Shown piece after piece: positions 1 to 5,895 of a stretch of DNA of 64,000 nucleotides. The notes below the pieces were generated by a model. The model worked only from the letters and a program-made list of their open reading frames with translations, was not told where the DNA came from and did not search any database. Each line of letters begins with the position of its first letter. Position 1 is the first letter of the stretch. Made by a program: the position numbers and the translations under genes. The stretch comes from Galbibacter sp038433465 (lineage in GTDB: Bacteria > Bacteroidota > Bacteroidia > Flavobacteriales > Flavobacteriaceae). Location: the NCBI RefSeq assembly GCF_038433465.1, contig NZ_JAESVF010000003.1:1-64000 (forward strand), given 5' to 3'.

Positions 1-6
1 TTAACC

Positions 7-368
7 GTTGTACAGTATAAAAAGTGTTTAAAAAAAACTAACTTCTTCTCTACTCCTTTTTTTAGTTTTTAAGGCAGGTAAATGCAGTTCCTTTTCCGTC
101 GGTGTATATTTAAAAGTTTAATTTTTAAAGACAAAGGCAAAAAGCAAACGCACGGTAGCCTGCCACAAATCTGTACTTAAGCAATACGTAACAACTTTGC
201 TTTTTGCGGTTAATTTACTAAGTTTTGCGTTTTGACTTACACTGCACAACAATATGTACAGTTCATTGCTGTGGAATTTCCTCGCGGAAATTCGGGCGTT
301 TTTGCTATCTTAGTTTCTTAATCTGAAAATCCTAACGGATTTTCACGCAACAAACCATACATGCAACC
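7..368 (+). ncRNA. Non-coding cassette 1 (possible structured RNA or promoter cassette)
   Basis: This unit has no plausible coding region. By eye it is about 90 percent identical to the unit at 4712-5072, with a fully conserved central block (about 127-172) running into an inverted repeat: GCAAAAAGCAAA at 137-148 and TTTGCTTTTTGC at 196-207. Conservation of a non-coding core in two copies suggests a functional RNA or a regulatory cassette, but nothing shows transcription. Its last 125 bases form the first attC-like site. Confidence 0.45.
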
Positions 369-375
369 GTTGTGT
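244..375 (+). repeat. attC-like site 1 (variant B)
   Basis: The site runs from GCACAAC to the GTTGTGT that opens the next cassette. Outer arms are ATGTACAGTTCATTGC and GCAACAAACCATACAT. They pair over 16 positions, and all four non-identical positions become G-T wobbles on the bottom strand. The inside carries two small hairpins, the first built on GGAATTTC/GAAATTC and the second on GAAAATCC/GGATTTTC. It is nearly the same as the site at 4948-5079. Confidence 0.7.
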
Positions 376-411
376 GTAATGCAAAAAAAATCCATTTTCA
401 AAATTAAATTT

Positions 412-429
412 GTTTCCTAAAAAGGAAAC
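412..429 (+). promoter_or_regulatory. Palindromic operator in the higBA-like promoter
   Basis: A perfect inverted repeat, GTTTCCT-AAAA-AGGAAAC, lies between a TTTG (-33 like, 409-412) and a TACCTTTG (-7 like, 433-440). A repressor bound here would block RNA polymerase, so this is the likely target of the downstream helix-turn-helix antitoxin. The assignment is inferred from position. Confidence 0.55.
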
Positions 430-432
430 TTT

Positions 433-440
433 TACCTTTG
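433..440 (+). promoter_or_regulatory. Bacteroidota-type -7 box of the first toxin-antitoxin cassette
   Basis: TACCTTTG matches the TAnnTTTG -7 element of Bacteroidota, with TTTG 20 bp upstream. Transcription would start about 446-448, just before the toxin ATG at 459. The cassette therefore appears to carry its own promoter. Confidence 0.5.
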
Positions 441-458
441 TAGCAAACTAATATCTGA

Positions 459-803
459 ATGACAGAAAAATTTAAAGTTGAGTTTTTTAAAGAAGTCTTT
501 GAATTTCTCGATGGAATTGACAGAAAAGCTCGGAATAAAATCCTGTTTAATATTGACAGAGCGAAAGTTAAAACTGATAACACTCTCTTTAAAAAACTGA
601 CTTCGGATATTTGGGAATTTCGGACTTTGTATAACAAAAAACAATACCGATTATTTGCATTTTGGGATAAATCGGACAACAAAGTGACTATCGTAATCGC
701 AACTCACGGAATTGTCAAGAAAACGCAGAAAACACCAAAAAAGGAAATTGACAAAGCGACCGAAGTGATGAACAAATATTTTGAATTCAAAAACAAGAAG
801 TGA
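459..803 (+). CDS. HigB/RelE-like toxin (phage Gp49-like family)
   Basis: A 114-residue basic protein with the pattern of Gp49-like/HigB mRNA-interfering toxins: an N-terminal helix, a central LFKKLTSDIWEFRT strand that matches the family's conserved W-E-x-R core, and an IVIATHGIVKKTQKTP end where the family carries H-x-F-x-K-K-x-x-x-T-P. Such toxins cleave mRNA, usually on the ribosome. The toxin precedes its antitoxin, the typical HigBA order, and its TGA stop overlaps the antitoxin ATG. It has its own promoter with a palindromic operator and forms cassette 2 of the array, flanked by attC-like sites. The family call is good; activity is inferred. Confidence 0.85.
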   Translation: MTEKFKVEFFKEVFEFLDGIDRKARNKILFNIDRAKVKTDNTLFKKLTSDIWEFRTLYNKKQYRLFAFWDKSDNKVTIVIATHGIVKKTQKTPKKEIDKATEVMNKYFEFKNKK

Positions 804-1120
804 TGAAAACATACACGCTTGACGAAGTAAAAGACAAATACCTTGGAAAAAAAGGTACAGCGGAAAGAGATGCTTATGAAAACGAATTGCGGCTTGACTT
901 AATCGGAGAGGCAATCAAGCAGGCTCGAAAAGAAAGAAAGTTGACCCAGACCCAACTTGGAGAACTGATTGGCGTTAAAAAAGCACAAATCTCGAAAATC
1001 GAAAATAATCTGACCGATGCCAGATTTGAAACCATTCTAAAGGTTTTTAGAGCTTTGAACGCAAAAATTAATTTTAATGTGGAATTGCTAAACCAGAAAC
1101 TGGATTTGGCGACTGAATAA
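803..1120 (+). CDS. HigA-like XRE-family antitoxin
   Basis: A 105-residue protein with a Cro/C1 helix-turn-helix at about residues 33-90 (LTQTQLGELIGVKKAQISKI is the HTH core). Partner antitoxins of Gp49-like toxins neutralise the toxin through the N-terminal part and repress their own operon through the HTH. An in-frame GTG lies one codon upstream at 800, but the ATG at 803 gives the usual TGATG translational coupling with the toxin stop. The likely operator is the palindrome at 412-429. The cassette ends right after the stop: the matching core starts at 1124. Confidence 0.85.
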   Translation: MKTYTLDEVKDKYLGKKGTAERDAYENELRLDLIGEAIKQARKERKLTQTQLGELIGVKKAQISKIENNLTDARFETILKVFRALNAKINFNVELLNQKLDLATE

Positions 1121-1130
1121 AAAGCACTAC

Positions 1131-1261
1131 ACACAACAATGGCTATAAACAATTGCTATCACAGGCTTACCCTGAAAATTCCTGCGGAATTTTCAGCTTG
1201 TCGTGTACTTGTAAAAGTCCGTGCTAACCCACGCAACTGTTCATAGCCGAGACCGTTGTAC
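1131..1261 (+). repeat. attC-like site 2 (variant A)
   Basis: Outer core ACACAAC lies at 1131-1137, within GCACTACACACAAC, which mirrors the cassette start GTTGTGTGTAATGC at 369. Arms GGCTATAAACAATTGC and GCAACTGTTCATAGCC pair fully if two G-T wobbles on the bottom strand are allowed. Compared with sites 4, 5 and 7, the arms carry AC/GT where those carry GT/AC, a compensated double change. An inner hairpin GAAAATTCC/GGAATTTTC is present. The next cassette begins at GTT 1255. Confidence 0.7.
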
Positions 1262-1290
1262 GCAAGCTTTAAAAAACCACTTACATATTA

Positions 1291-2724
1291 ATGAAAGAAA
1301 ATTTTAAAATAATTGGTGAATGGTTTCTACCTAATCAACAAAATAGAGTTCACGGTACATTAAACTTTGAGAAAAACGGTAAATCTACTCTTGAATTATA
1401 TGGCAGTTTAACTTCTGATGAAATTTTCCCAGAATTTAAAGATCAAGAAATAATACTTGGAATATCAAGTAAAAGTAAAGAAATCACTCTTTCGGGTTGC
1501 TTTATGACAAAATCCGGAGGAGCAACTTTAGTACAAGGTAAAGAATCTGGAAAATCTTCCATAACTTATTTAATCTCATATATTTTTATTGGTTTACACG
1601 TTTCTAAAACTGACGAATTAATATTTGATAATATATCAGCTGAAATATTTAACCTAGATGAATGGGTAGGAATTAGTGGTTTTAAAAGAGATAAACTTGA
1701 TTATGAAAAATTTAAAAATCACGAATATAGCATTAATTATAAATTACCTGAATCAATTGAATTTGAAATAGATAAGACATACTCTGGTAAATTTAGTTTT
1801 AGTGTAAATATTTCAGGCTTGTCAATTTATCAAAAAAGTCAACAAATTAGTCAACAAGTACAATTTCAAATTGACTCAAAGAAAGAAACTAATTTTTCTG
1901 AACTTCTAAAAAAAGTTAATAGATTTCAAAACTTTTTACTTCTAGCACTTTACAAGAACACTTTTATTTTATCTGTAAAATTGAAAGGGGAAAGCCATAA
2001 AGAAATATTACCAGATGGAATAGAATTTAAAAAAAACATTGAATTATTTTTCTCAACATTTGATTCTGGAAATTATGACAAACCTAAATCATTTAGAGAA
2101 ATGATTTTTAGTTATCGAGAAATAGCATCTAAATTCCCTGAATTAATTAAAAACTGGTATGGAAAATATGACTTATTAGAACCAGCCTTTAATCTTCTTT
2201 TTGACCAATTCTATCAAGGAACAAGATTTAATGAAAATTCTTTCTTAAACCTTGCTCAATCTGCCGAAACATTTCACGCTAGAATTCATAATCACACAAA
2301 AATTCCCAGAGAAGAATACAACATTATGAAAGAAGAAATCTTAAAAACAACAGATTCAAAATATCATAAATGGTTAAAAGAACAATTCAACTTTGGCAAT
2401 AATCTTAATCTACATTTGAGACTTGAGGAAATAACGGAAAAATACTCTAATGAAATAATTGACAAAATAATTCCTGATAAAGATAAATTCGTTTTTCAAG
2501 TAAAACATTCTAGAAACTACTATACACATTATTCAAGTAGTAGTAAGAAAAATGCACTTAAAGGAAGTGATTTATTCTATCTGTCAGAAAAATTAAAGCT
2601 TTTACTAGTTTGTTCATTTCTTATGGAATCAGGATTTAGTAAAGAAGAATTATCAAAATCACTAGATAATGTTAAATGGAATCTTTTTAACCAGTTAGCT
2701 AATTGGAGAGAAAATAAAAAATAA
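1291..2724 (+). CDS. apeA: ApeA-type HEPN anti-phage protein
   Basis: A 477-residue protein. Its N-terminal third has the ApeA N-terminal domain look (a GEWFLP start, a GTLNFEKNGKSTLELYGSL strand pair). The C-terminal part has a HEPN fold signature with the RNase motif R-x4-H: Arg408-Asn-Tyr-Tyr-Thr-His413, followed by a Leu-rich helix. ApeA proteins are single-gene abortive-infection defences thought to cut RNA on phage infection. It is the only gene in cassette 3, starting 36 bp after the cassette junction. No TAnnTTTG box is seen in that gap, so it may depend on upstream transcription. The family call rests on motif recognition without a profile search. Confidence 0.75.
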   Translation: MKENFKIIGEWFLPNQQNRVHGTLNFEKNGKSTLELYGSLTSDEIFPEFKDQEIILGISSKSKEITLSGCFMTKSGGATLVQGKESGKSSITYLISYIFIGLHVSKTDELIFDNISAEIFNLDEWVGISGFKRDKLDYEKFKNHEYSINYKLPESIEFEIDKTYSGKFSFSVNISGLSIYQKSQQISQQVQFQIDSKKETNFSELLKKVNRFQNFLLLALYKNTFILSVKLKGESHKEILPDGIEFKKNIELFFSTFDSGNYDKPKSFREMIFSYREIASKFPELIKNWYGKYDLLEPAFNLLFDQFYQGTRFNENSFLNLAQSAETFHARIHNHTKIPREEYNIMKEEILKTTDSKYHKWLKEQFNFGNNLNLHLRLEEITEKYSNEIIDKIIPDKDKFVFQVKHSRNYYTHYSSSSKKNALKGSDLFYLSEKLKLLLVCSFLMESGFSKEELSKSLDNVKWNLFNQLANWRENKK

Positions 2725-2730
2725 GCCAGC

Positions 2731-2859
2731 GTACAACACCGTGTATAATTAATTGCTAGTTCGAGCTTGCTTACGAAAATCCTCGCGGATTTTCTATTCG
2801 TTTTTTTTCTAAATTAGGTGCGTGGAACACGCCACTAATCATACACAAAACCGTTGGCA
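2731..2859 (+). repeat. attC-like site 3 (variant C)
   Basis: Core GTACAAC at 2731-2737, within GCGTACAAC, mirrors this cassette's start GTTGTACGC at 1255. Arms are GTGTATAATTAATTGC and GCCACTAATCATACAC: 13 of 16 positions match, two differences become bottom-strand wobbles and one is a true mismatch. The arm sequence differs from variants A and B, yet length (129 bp), layout and the inner GAAAATCC-TCGC-GGATTTTC hairpin are kept. The next cassette begins at GTT 2853. Confidence 0.65.
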
Positions 2860-2914
2860 ACAAGCTGAAAAAAAAATCGACAATCATACAAATCAACCGA
2901 AATTGATAATTTTG

Positions 2915-2922
2915 TATCTTTG
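2915..2922 (+). promoter_or_regulatory. -7 box of the ParE-type toxin-antitoxin cassette
   Basis: TATCTTTG matches TAnnTTTG and lies 18 bp before the antitoxin ATG at 2941. No clear -33 TTTG was found. Its position argues that the upstream TTG at 2920 is not the start codon. Confidence 0.45.
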
Positions 2923-2940
2923 ATAAAAAGACAAAAGGAA

Positions 2941-3183
2941 ATGGATTTAGAAGCAAGAAAAATATCATTTGTTCAAGAATTTTTAAGACTTCAAAATGAG
3001 GAAATCGTTAGCGGACTTGAAAAATTATTACGCAAAAGAAAAGCTGAATTAACTGAAAAGAACTTCAAGCCAATGACAATGGAGCAATATAACGCAGAAA
3101 TTGACCAAGCAATGGAAGACTCAAAAAATGGACGAATGATAAAAGCAACGGATTTAAAGGCTAAAATCCAAAAATGGAGTTAG
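2941..3183 (+). CDS. Antitoxin component of a ParDE-like pair
   Basis: An 80-residue, highly charged, mostly helical protein (ending in ATDLKAKIQKWS) of the kind found upstream of ParE toxins in Bacteroidota. It would bind and neutralise the toxin and probably repress the operon. An in-frame TTG at 2920 would add seven residues, but it lies inside the -7 promoter box, so the ATG at 2941, preceded by AAAAGGAA, is preferred. The last 10 bases overlap the toxin gene. No classical DNA-binding fold is obvious by eye, so the subfamily is uncertain. Confidence 0.7.
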   Translation: MDLEARKISFVQEFLRLQNEEIVSGLEKLLRKRKAELTEKNFKPMTMEQYNAEIDQAMEDSKNGRMIKATDLKAKIQKWS

Positions 3184-3491
3184 AAGTTTATTGGTTAGAG
3201 CTTGCGGAAAACAAACTTGAGGATATTTACAGCTATTATTTAATCAAAGCAAGTAAAAGAGTAGCTGAAAATTTAGTTAATGGAATCGTTGATTCGACTA
3301 TTGGTATTGAAAAGCAACCAGAAATTGGACAAGTTGAAACCAGCTTGAAACATAGAGAACAAGAATTTCGATATTTAGTGTTTAAGAATTACAAAATAGT
3401 TTATTGGATAAATTATGACTTTAGACGTATCGAAATTGCAAATGTTTTTGACACGAGACAAGACCCTGATAAAATAAATGAAACTGAATAA
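3174..3491 (+). CDS. ParE/RelE-family toxin
   Basis: A 105-residue ParE-like protein: an N-terminal VYWLELAENKLEDIYSYY helix start, a central strand FRYLVFKNYKIVYWI, and an IEIANVFDTRQDPDKI end where ParE and RelE toxins carry the conserved V-F-D-x-R-Q-x-P. ParE toxins poison DNA gyrase and RelE toxins cleave mRNA; the sequence fits ParE better. It overlaps the antitoxin by 10 bp, giving translational coupling. It fills cassette 4, and the cassette-end core begins 8 bp after the stop codon. Confidence 0.85.
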   Translation: MELEVYWLELAENKLEDIYSYYLIKASKRVAENLVNGIVDSTIGIEKQPEIGQVETSLKHREQEFRYLVFKNYKIVYWINYDFRRIEIANVFDTRQDPDKINETE

Positions 3492-3500
3492 AAAGCCAGT

Positions 3501-3631
3501 TGCCAACAATGGCTATAAGTAATTGCTTATTCCCGCCTACTTCTGAAAATCCTCTTGGATTTTCAGTTTGGTGTGTACTTGCAAAGTTAAGTACAAAACC
3601 ACGCAACTACTCATAGCCGAGCCCGTTGGCA
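3501..3631 (+). repeat. attC-like site 4 (variant A)
   Basis: Core TGCCAAC (in GTTGCCAAC, 3499-3507) exactly mirrors this cassette's start GTTGGCAAC at 2853. Arms GGCTATAAGTAATTGC and GCAACTACTCATAGCC pair with two bottom-strand G-T wobbles. Inner hairpin: GAAAATCC-TCTT-GGATTTTC. The next cassette starts at GTT 3625. Confidence 0.7.
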
Positions 3632-3678
3632 ACAAGTTAAACCAACATTGCGTTCATCAACTCATACATAAAGATCGA

Positions 3679-4563
3679 ATGTTAACATATAACGAGCTTA
3701 TAGAATTGAGAGACAAACTCATAAATAATGAGATTGGGATAGAACTTGCAAAAGAGCAGTGTTGGAAAGACTTCAAAGAAGGACAACGGTCTTGGCACTC
3801 AAAAGATTGGAAAGAAAGAAGATTGAAAATCATTAAAGAAAAATGCCAAATATGTAATAGTAAAGAAACTTTAACACTACAGCATCTTTCTCATCCAAAA
3901 AAATACAGCGAATATTTGAAAGAGATAACAAGAAATTATACTAATCAATATATTAATAGCAATTCCAAAATAGATAAAACTGAATTTCGGAATCACGTAT
4001 TAAATGATTATGAATATATCCCTATTCCTTTGTGTCCAAATTGTAATAGTAAAAACCCAAGCGAAAGGGTAAGAAAAATGCCAAAATATCGTTGTGCAGA
4101 TTGTAAACACGAATTTGATGAAGCAAATTATAGGTCAGCAAGCGAACTGATTTCCATTTTTTTCGAAGATGAGGACGCTTATGAAGTGAGAGACAAGTGT
4201 TTCGTGTCTAAAGACAAATGGAACAACAAACATAACCTATCAAATATTAAATATTGGTTTCAAAGGAATAAAGCAAAGGATAAAGACACTGAATCTATTG
4301 AAAAAAAAGCATTTTTGCTATATCTAAACGACAACATCAAATACCTTTCGTTTGAAGATACAATAACAGCTTGTAGAAAGTGTGCTTCTAACTATGACTT
4401 GCACAGAATGGAATTATGTCCAAAGTGTAAGGAGTTTTACAAGGGAATTCAATATCCGACTTGTATTCAATGTTTACCTGAAGAAAAACGAAAAGCAGTA
4501 GAAGAACAAATTGAATTCGGTAAACAATGGCGAGAAATGGAAAAAAGACTTGGAATTGACTAA
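3679..4563 (+). CDS. HNH-like zinc-ribbon protein, candidate nuclease
   Basis: A 294-residue protein rich in paired cysteines. The first part resembles a degenerate HNH zinc motif: Cys56-x2-Cys59, then LQHLSH with His69 and His72, as in the CEIC...LHHLSY type. A zinc ribbon follows (Cys119/122 with Cys139/142), and the C-terminus has three CxxC pairs (232/235, 247/250, 262/265). HNH proteins are often phage-restriction or mobile-element nucleases, but no family could be named. The frame is open further upstream, but that part lies in the attC-like site, so the first ATG inside cassette 5 (3679) is chosen. It is the only gene of its cassette, and no promoter box is clear. Confidence 0.6.
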   Translation: MLTYNELIELRDKLINNEIGIELAKEQCWKDFKEGQRSWHSKDWKERRLKIIKEKCQICNSKETLTLQHLSHPKKYSEYLKEITRNYTNQYINSNSKIDKTEFRNHVLNDYEYIPIPLCPNCNSKNPSERVRKMPKYRCADCKHEFDEANYRSASELISIFFEDEDAYEVRDKCFVSKDKWNNKHNLSNIKYWFQRNKAKDKDTESIEKKAFLLYLNDNIKYLSFEDTITACRKCASNYDLHRMELCPKCKEFYKGIQYPTCIQCLPEEKRKAVEEQIEFGKQWREMEKRLGID

Positions 4564-4587
4564 TAAACTAATTTAAATAAAACCAGT

Positions 4588-4718
4588 TGCTAACATTGGC
4601 TATAAGTAATTGCTTTTTCTCGTCTACTTCTGAAAATCCGCGAGGATTTTCAGTTTGGTGTGTACTTGCAAAGTTAAGTGCTAAACCACGCAACTACTCA
4701 TAGCCGAGACCGTTGTGC
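4588..4718 (+). repeat. attC-like site 5 (variant A)
   Basis: Core TGCTAAC (in GTTGCTAAC) mirrors the cassette start GTTGGCAAC at 3625 with one change. Here the top strand has the wobble, the one exception to the bottom-strand bias. Arms are the same as in site 4, and the inner hairpin is GAAAATCC-GCGA-GGATTTTC. The next cassette starts at GTT 4712. Confidence 0.7.
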
Positions 4719-5072
4719 AGTATAAAAAGTGTTTAAAAAAGCCAACTTCTTCTCTACTCGTTTTTTAGTTTTTTAAGGCATCTAAATGCAGTTCCCTTTC
4801 CATCGGTGTTTATTTAAAAGTTCAGTTTTTAAAGACAAAGGCAAAAAGCAAACGCACGGTAGCCTGCCACCAATCTGTACGTAAGCAATACGTAACAACT
4901 TTGCTTTTTGCAGTTAGTTTGCTAAGGTTTGCGTTTTGACTTACACTGCACAACAATATGTACAGTTCATTGCTACGGAATTTCCTTGCGGAAATTCGGG
5001 CGTTTTTGCTATCTTAGTTTCTTAAACCTGAAAATCCTACGGATTTTCACGCAACAAACCATACATGTAACC
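4712..5072 (+). ncRNA. Non-coding cassette 6, second copy of cassette 1
   Basis: No credible coding region is present. The sequence follows the cassette at 7-368 closely, with the same inverted repeat (GCAAAAAGCAAA at 4841-4852, TTTGCTTTTTGC at 4900-4911) and an unchanged stretch across and just after its left arm. Differences are spread over the flanks. Its start GTTGTGCAGT and end ACTGCACAAC are exact reverse complements. A structured RNA or a promoter cassette are the main options. Together with the attC-like sites on both sides it accounts for the 632 bp without genes between 4564 and 5196. Confidence 0.45.
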
Positions 5073-5079
5073 GTTGGCT
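4948..5079 (+). repeat. attC-like site 6 (variant B)
   Basis: Core GCACAAC mirrors this cassette's start. Arms ATGTACAGTTCATTGC and GCAACAAACCATACAT are identical to site 1, and the two inner hairpins are kept with changed loops. The next cassette begins at GTT 5073. The copy travels with the duplicated non-coding cassette. Confidence 0.7.
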
Positions 5080-5168
5080 TTAATGCTGAAAAACATTAAA
5101 AATCATCAAATCTTAAGCCAAGATATTATCATTAAATTAATTCGGAATAAAGTTTACGGATAAAAAAC

Positions 5169-5176
5169 TATCTTTG
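5169..5176 (+). promoter_or_regulatory. -7 box of the second ParE-type cassette
   Basis: TATCTTTG matches TAnnTTTG and sits 20 bp before the antitoxin ATG at 5197. The three toxin-antitoxin cassettes therefore each seem to carry their own promoter. Confidence 0.45.
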
Positions 5177-5196
5177 TTATAATAAAAGTTGGGATT

Positions 5197-5424
5197 ATGA
5201 ATATAGAAACCACAAAATTAGAATTAATGCATCTTTTACTTCAAACACAGAAAGAAAGTATTTTAAAAAAACTTAAATCTGTTTTCGAAGAAGAGCAAGT
5301 TGACTGGTGGAGTGAAATGTCTAAAAAGGAACAAGAAGAAATCAAAACTGGTTTAGCCCAAGCTGATAAAGAAGAGTATAAAGCTAATGAAACAGTAATG
5401 AAACGTTTTGATAAATGGCATTAA
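5197..5424 (+). CDS. Putative antitoxin of a ParE-type pair
   Basis: A 75-residue acidic, helical protein directly upstream of and overlapping (10 bp) a ParE-like toxin gene. The N-terminal helix (LELMHLLLQTQKESILKKLK) and the acidic C-terminal part with a Trp pair fit small Bacteroidota antitoxins that wrap the toxin with an extended C-terminus. No DNA-binding motif is certain. The function is inferred mainly from gene order, size and overlap. It forms cassette 7 together with the toxin. Confidence 0.65.
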   Translation: MNIETTKLELMHLLLQTQKESILKKLKSVFEEEQVDWWSEMSKKEQEEIKTGLAQADKEEYKANETVMKRFDKWH

Positions 5425-5708
5425 AAATCGTTTGGACACCACAAGCTGAAAATGGATTAAATAAGGTTTTAGATTATTTAGAAAAGGAATGGACAATAAT
5501 AGAAATTCTGAATTTAGAACAGAATATAAAAGACCTTGTAAACCGAATAAGTAAATACCCAAAAATTTGTCCTCAAACTGGAAAGTTTAAAAATGTTCAT
5601 AAAGGATTAGTTGATAAAAACAATTATATAATCTACAGAATTCGACCAGAAAAGGAATTAATTGAAATCATTAACTTTCGAGGGACAAAACAAAGGCCAA
5701 TAAAATAA
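5415..5708 (+). CDS. ParE/RelE-family toxin
   Basis: A 97-residue protein with the ParE plan: IVWTPQAENGLNKVLDYLEKEW at the start (helix hairpin), a central YIIYRIRP strand, and an IEIINFRGTKQRP end, the family's usual basic C-terminal strand. The expected action is gyrase poisoning or mRNA cleavage, blocked by the upstream antitoxin. The gene ends 3 bp before the cassette-end core GCACTAAAAGCCAAC, so the cassette is tightly packed. It shows little similarity by eye to the ParE at 3174, so the two pairs are not recent duplicates. Confidence 0.82.
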   Translation: MALKIVWTPQAENGLNKVLDYLEKEWTIIEILNLEQNIKDLVNRISKYPKICPQTGKFKNVHKGLVDKNNYIIYRIRPEKELIEIINFRGTKQRPIK

Positions 5709-5718
5709 AAGCACTAAA

Positions 5719-5849
5719 AGCCAACAATGGCTATAAGTAATTGCTCGGTCTCGCCTACTTCTGAAAATCCTCTCGGATTTTCAGTTTGGTATGTACTTGC
5801 AAAGTTTAGTGATAAACCACGCAACTACTCATAGCCGAGACCGTTGTGC
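5719..5849 (+). repeat. attC-like site 7 (variant A)
   Basis: Core AGCCAAC, within GCACTAAAAGCCAAC, mirrors the cassette start GTTGGCTTTAATGC at 5073. Arms GGCTATAAGTAATTGC and GCAACTACTCATAGCC and the inner hairpin GAAAATCC-TCTC-GGATTTTC are kept. The site ends with GTTGTGC, which opens a further cassette interrupted by the insertion sequence. Confidence 0.7.
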
Positions 5850-5895
5850 AGTATAATGACCCGTCCGGAAATAAGGCTACATAATTTTAATAATT

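Larger units (their letters stand above)
7..5856 (+). other. Integron-like gene cassette array (seven cassettes plus a truncated eighth)
   Basis: Seven units each begin at a GTTG core and end in an attC-like site of about 131 bp. Unit boundaries are 7, 369, 1255, 2853, 3625, 4712, 5073 and 5843. All genes point the same way, each unit holds one gene, one toxin-antitoxin pair or no gene, and the sites are the only repeated parts. The core at the start of each unit is the reverse complement of the core at its own end (for example GTTGTACGC at 1255 and GCGTACAAC at 2729), as in integron cassettes excised as circles. The cores do not strictly follow GTTRRRY, and no integrase gene is in the window, so integron-like is an inference. 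The array continues past the left edge. Confidence 0.75.

Noticed and set aside
404..682. Minus-strand open frames across the first toxin gene (also seen opposite dnaJ, uvrB, purL and sdaA)
   Set aside because: They are antisense shadows of strongly supported genes, without family motifs or plausible starts.
2920..2940. TTG start for the antitoxin at 2941
   Set aside because: It lies inside the TATCTTTG -7 box, so transcription would begin after it.
3568..3678. Extending the zinc-ribbon protein to the upstream start at 3568
   Set aside because: The added 37 residues would be coded by the attC-like site and cross the cassette junction at 3625, which does not fit a cassette gene.
244..5849. 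Repeats at the left edge as a CRISPR array
   Set aside because: The repeats are about 131 bp, spaced 0.24-1.5 kb apart, with genes in between and arm variants; there are no short regular spacers and no cas genes.
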